64,000 bases of DNA, taken from positions 1 to 64,000 of the IMG/VR virus record IMGVR_UViG_3300042569_002050; one strand, 5' to 3'. Below the pieces are notes generated by a model. The model saw only the letters and a program-made list of their open reading frames with translations, was not told where the DNA came from and searched no databases. Within the stretch, counting starts at the first letter, position 1, and every line of letters starts with the position of its first letter. Positions 63,387 through 64,000 of the stretch are shown here, one piece after another. The position numbers were made by a program, and so were the translations under genes. Origin of the DNA: a virus.

Positions 63387-63623
63387 ATGGAAAAAGATCA
63401 TTGCATGATTTGTAAGGTAGAGACCGCTTACGATAAAAATACTCATATTGATATGAGAATGGGTTATATTGAAGGGTTTGGGCAATTATGTCCTAGTTGT
63501 TATGATAGAGGTAGTGTTCATAAATCCATATTAGTACCTGAATATATTATTAATGGTACTCCAAATAATAATGAGTTAGGAGCAAAAGTAAGACAATTAT
63601 ATTGGGATGTCAAATCTCTTTAA
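63387..63623 (+). CDS. Small zinc-finger-like protein
   Basis: A 78-residue protein with two CxxC pairs (CMICKVE at ~6-12 and LCPSCYD at ~34-40) separated by ~25 residues, consistent with a single zinc site. The C-terminal half is helical. The family is not recognised. It lies between queE and folE but nothing ties it to base modification. Confidence 0.6.
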   Translation: MEKDHCMICKVETAYDKNTHIDMRMGYIEGFGQLCPSCYDRGSVHKSILVPEYIINGTPNNNELGAKVRQLYWDVKSL

Positions 63624-63648
63624 TTATATTCAAAATAAAAATAAAAAT

Positions 63649-64000
63649 ATGAAGTTATTAGAAAAATCAAATGGTAATCTAGCTCGCACACCAGAAGAAA
63701 TTGAGCAAATGATCGAAAATGCTTCTGAAGCATATGCCCAGTTCCTTACAGCAGTTGGGTTTGATTATAAGGCTGATCGTCAAACAGTAGATACACCTCG
63801 TCGTGTTGCTAAAGCATGGTTAAAGGATTTGATTGTAGGTTCTGTTACTGATGAACCAAACATTACAGTATTCCCTAATGATGAAGGATATGATGGATTA
63901 GTAATTCAATCAGGTATTCCTATTGTTAGTATGTGTGCTCACCATAATTTAGCATTTACAGGTTATGCTACAGTAGCTTATGTACCTGCTGAAAACGTTA
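63649..64000 (+). CDS. folE: GTP cyclohydrolase I (FolE), 3' end beyond window
   Basis: The first 117 residues of a GTP cyclohydrolase I, which makes dihydroneopterin triphosphate, the first intermediate of 7-deazaguanine synthesis. TVDTPRRVAKAW and IVSMCAHHNLAFTGYATVAYVP match the family signature, including the zinc Cys and His. The gene runs off the window end. With queD, queE, queC and the dpdA-like gene it completes the route from GTP to modified DNA. Confidence 0.93.
   Translation, partial: MKLLEKSNGNLARTPEEIEQMIENASEAYAQFLTAVGFDYKADRQTVDTPRRVAKAWLKDLIVGSVTDEPNITVFPNDEGYDGLVIQSGIPIVSMCAHHNLAFTGYATVAYVPAENV

Noticed and set aside
1-64000. tRNA genes, insertion sequences, attachment sites
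   Set aside because: Gaps between genes are short and none shows a cloverleaf with CCA-type ends, transposase frame, terminal inverted repeats or integrase.

Overview
The window is a stretch of an AT-rich, contractile-tailed (T4-like) phage genome. Every gene I can support lies on the + strand. Tail sheath, tail tube, a gp15-like completion protein, gp26- and gp53-like baseplate proteins, a gp32-like ssDNA-binding protein, UvsX, RNase H-type exonuclease and a gp41-like helicase place it in the broad T4 superfamily. Start codons are almost never preceded by a Shine-Dalgarno sequence but by A/T-rich leaders. Together with DUF5522-type and other Bacteroidota-associated small proteins, this suggests a Bacteroidota (flavobacterial-type) host. 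The host call is inference.

Layout. 1-5518: a PhoH-like ATPase, then neck and tail-completion genes. 5568-25484: a fibre region of long paralogous, modular proteins. Four here contain collagen-like Gly-X-Y tracts; three of those end in a Peptidase_S74 intramolecular chaperone. 25535-29464: three 2-oxoglutarate/Fe(II) oxygenases around a two-domain glycosyltransferase. 29496-34261: a further collagen-like fibre with small Cys-rich and hypothetical proteins. 34317-48747: a membrane-anchored small protein, sheath, tube, gp26-like protein, tape measure, baseplate proteins and a hub protein fused to a peptidoglycan amidase. 48791-54912: replication and recombination, including a divergent family A DNA polymerase. 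54948-57894: thioredoxin and class I ribonucleotide reductase. 57875-64000: small proteins plus a complete set for 7-deazaguanine DNA modification (queD, dpdA-like, queC, queE, folE) and an SDR epimerase.

The most striking proposal is that the phage hydroxylates and glycosylates its own collagen-like fibres. Five collagen-like fibre genes flank an oxygenase/glycosyltransferase cassette, and lysine in the triplets sits almost always in the Y position (X-Lys-Gly), which is the site used by lysyl hydroxylases and hydroxylysine glycosyltransferases. A second genome-scale signal is a repeated element (W)ATATTTAT(A/T), often followed by GACAA-like sequence, upstream of at least 18 genes or operons, mostly structural. 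Several copies directly follow a rho-independent terminator. It is probably this phage's late promoter, though its orientation and spacing are odd.

No tRNA, CRISPR array, insertion sequence, reverse transcriptase or attachment site was seen. No gap between genes exceeds about 120 bases.
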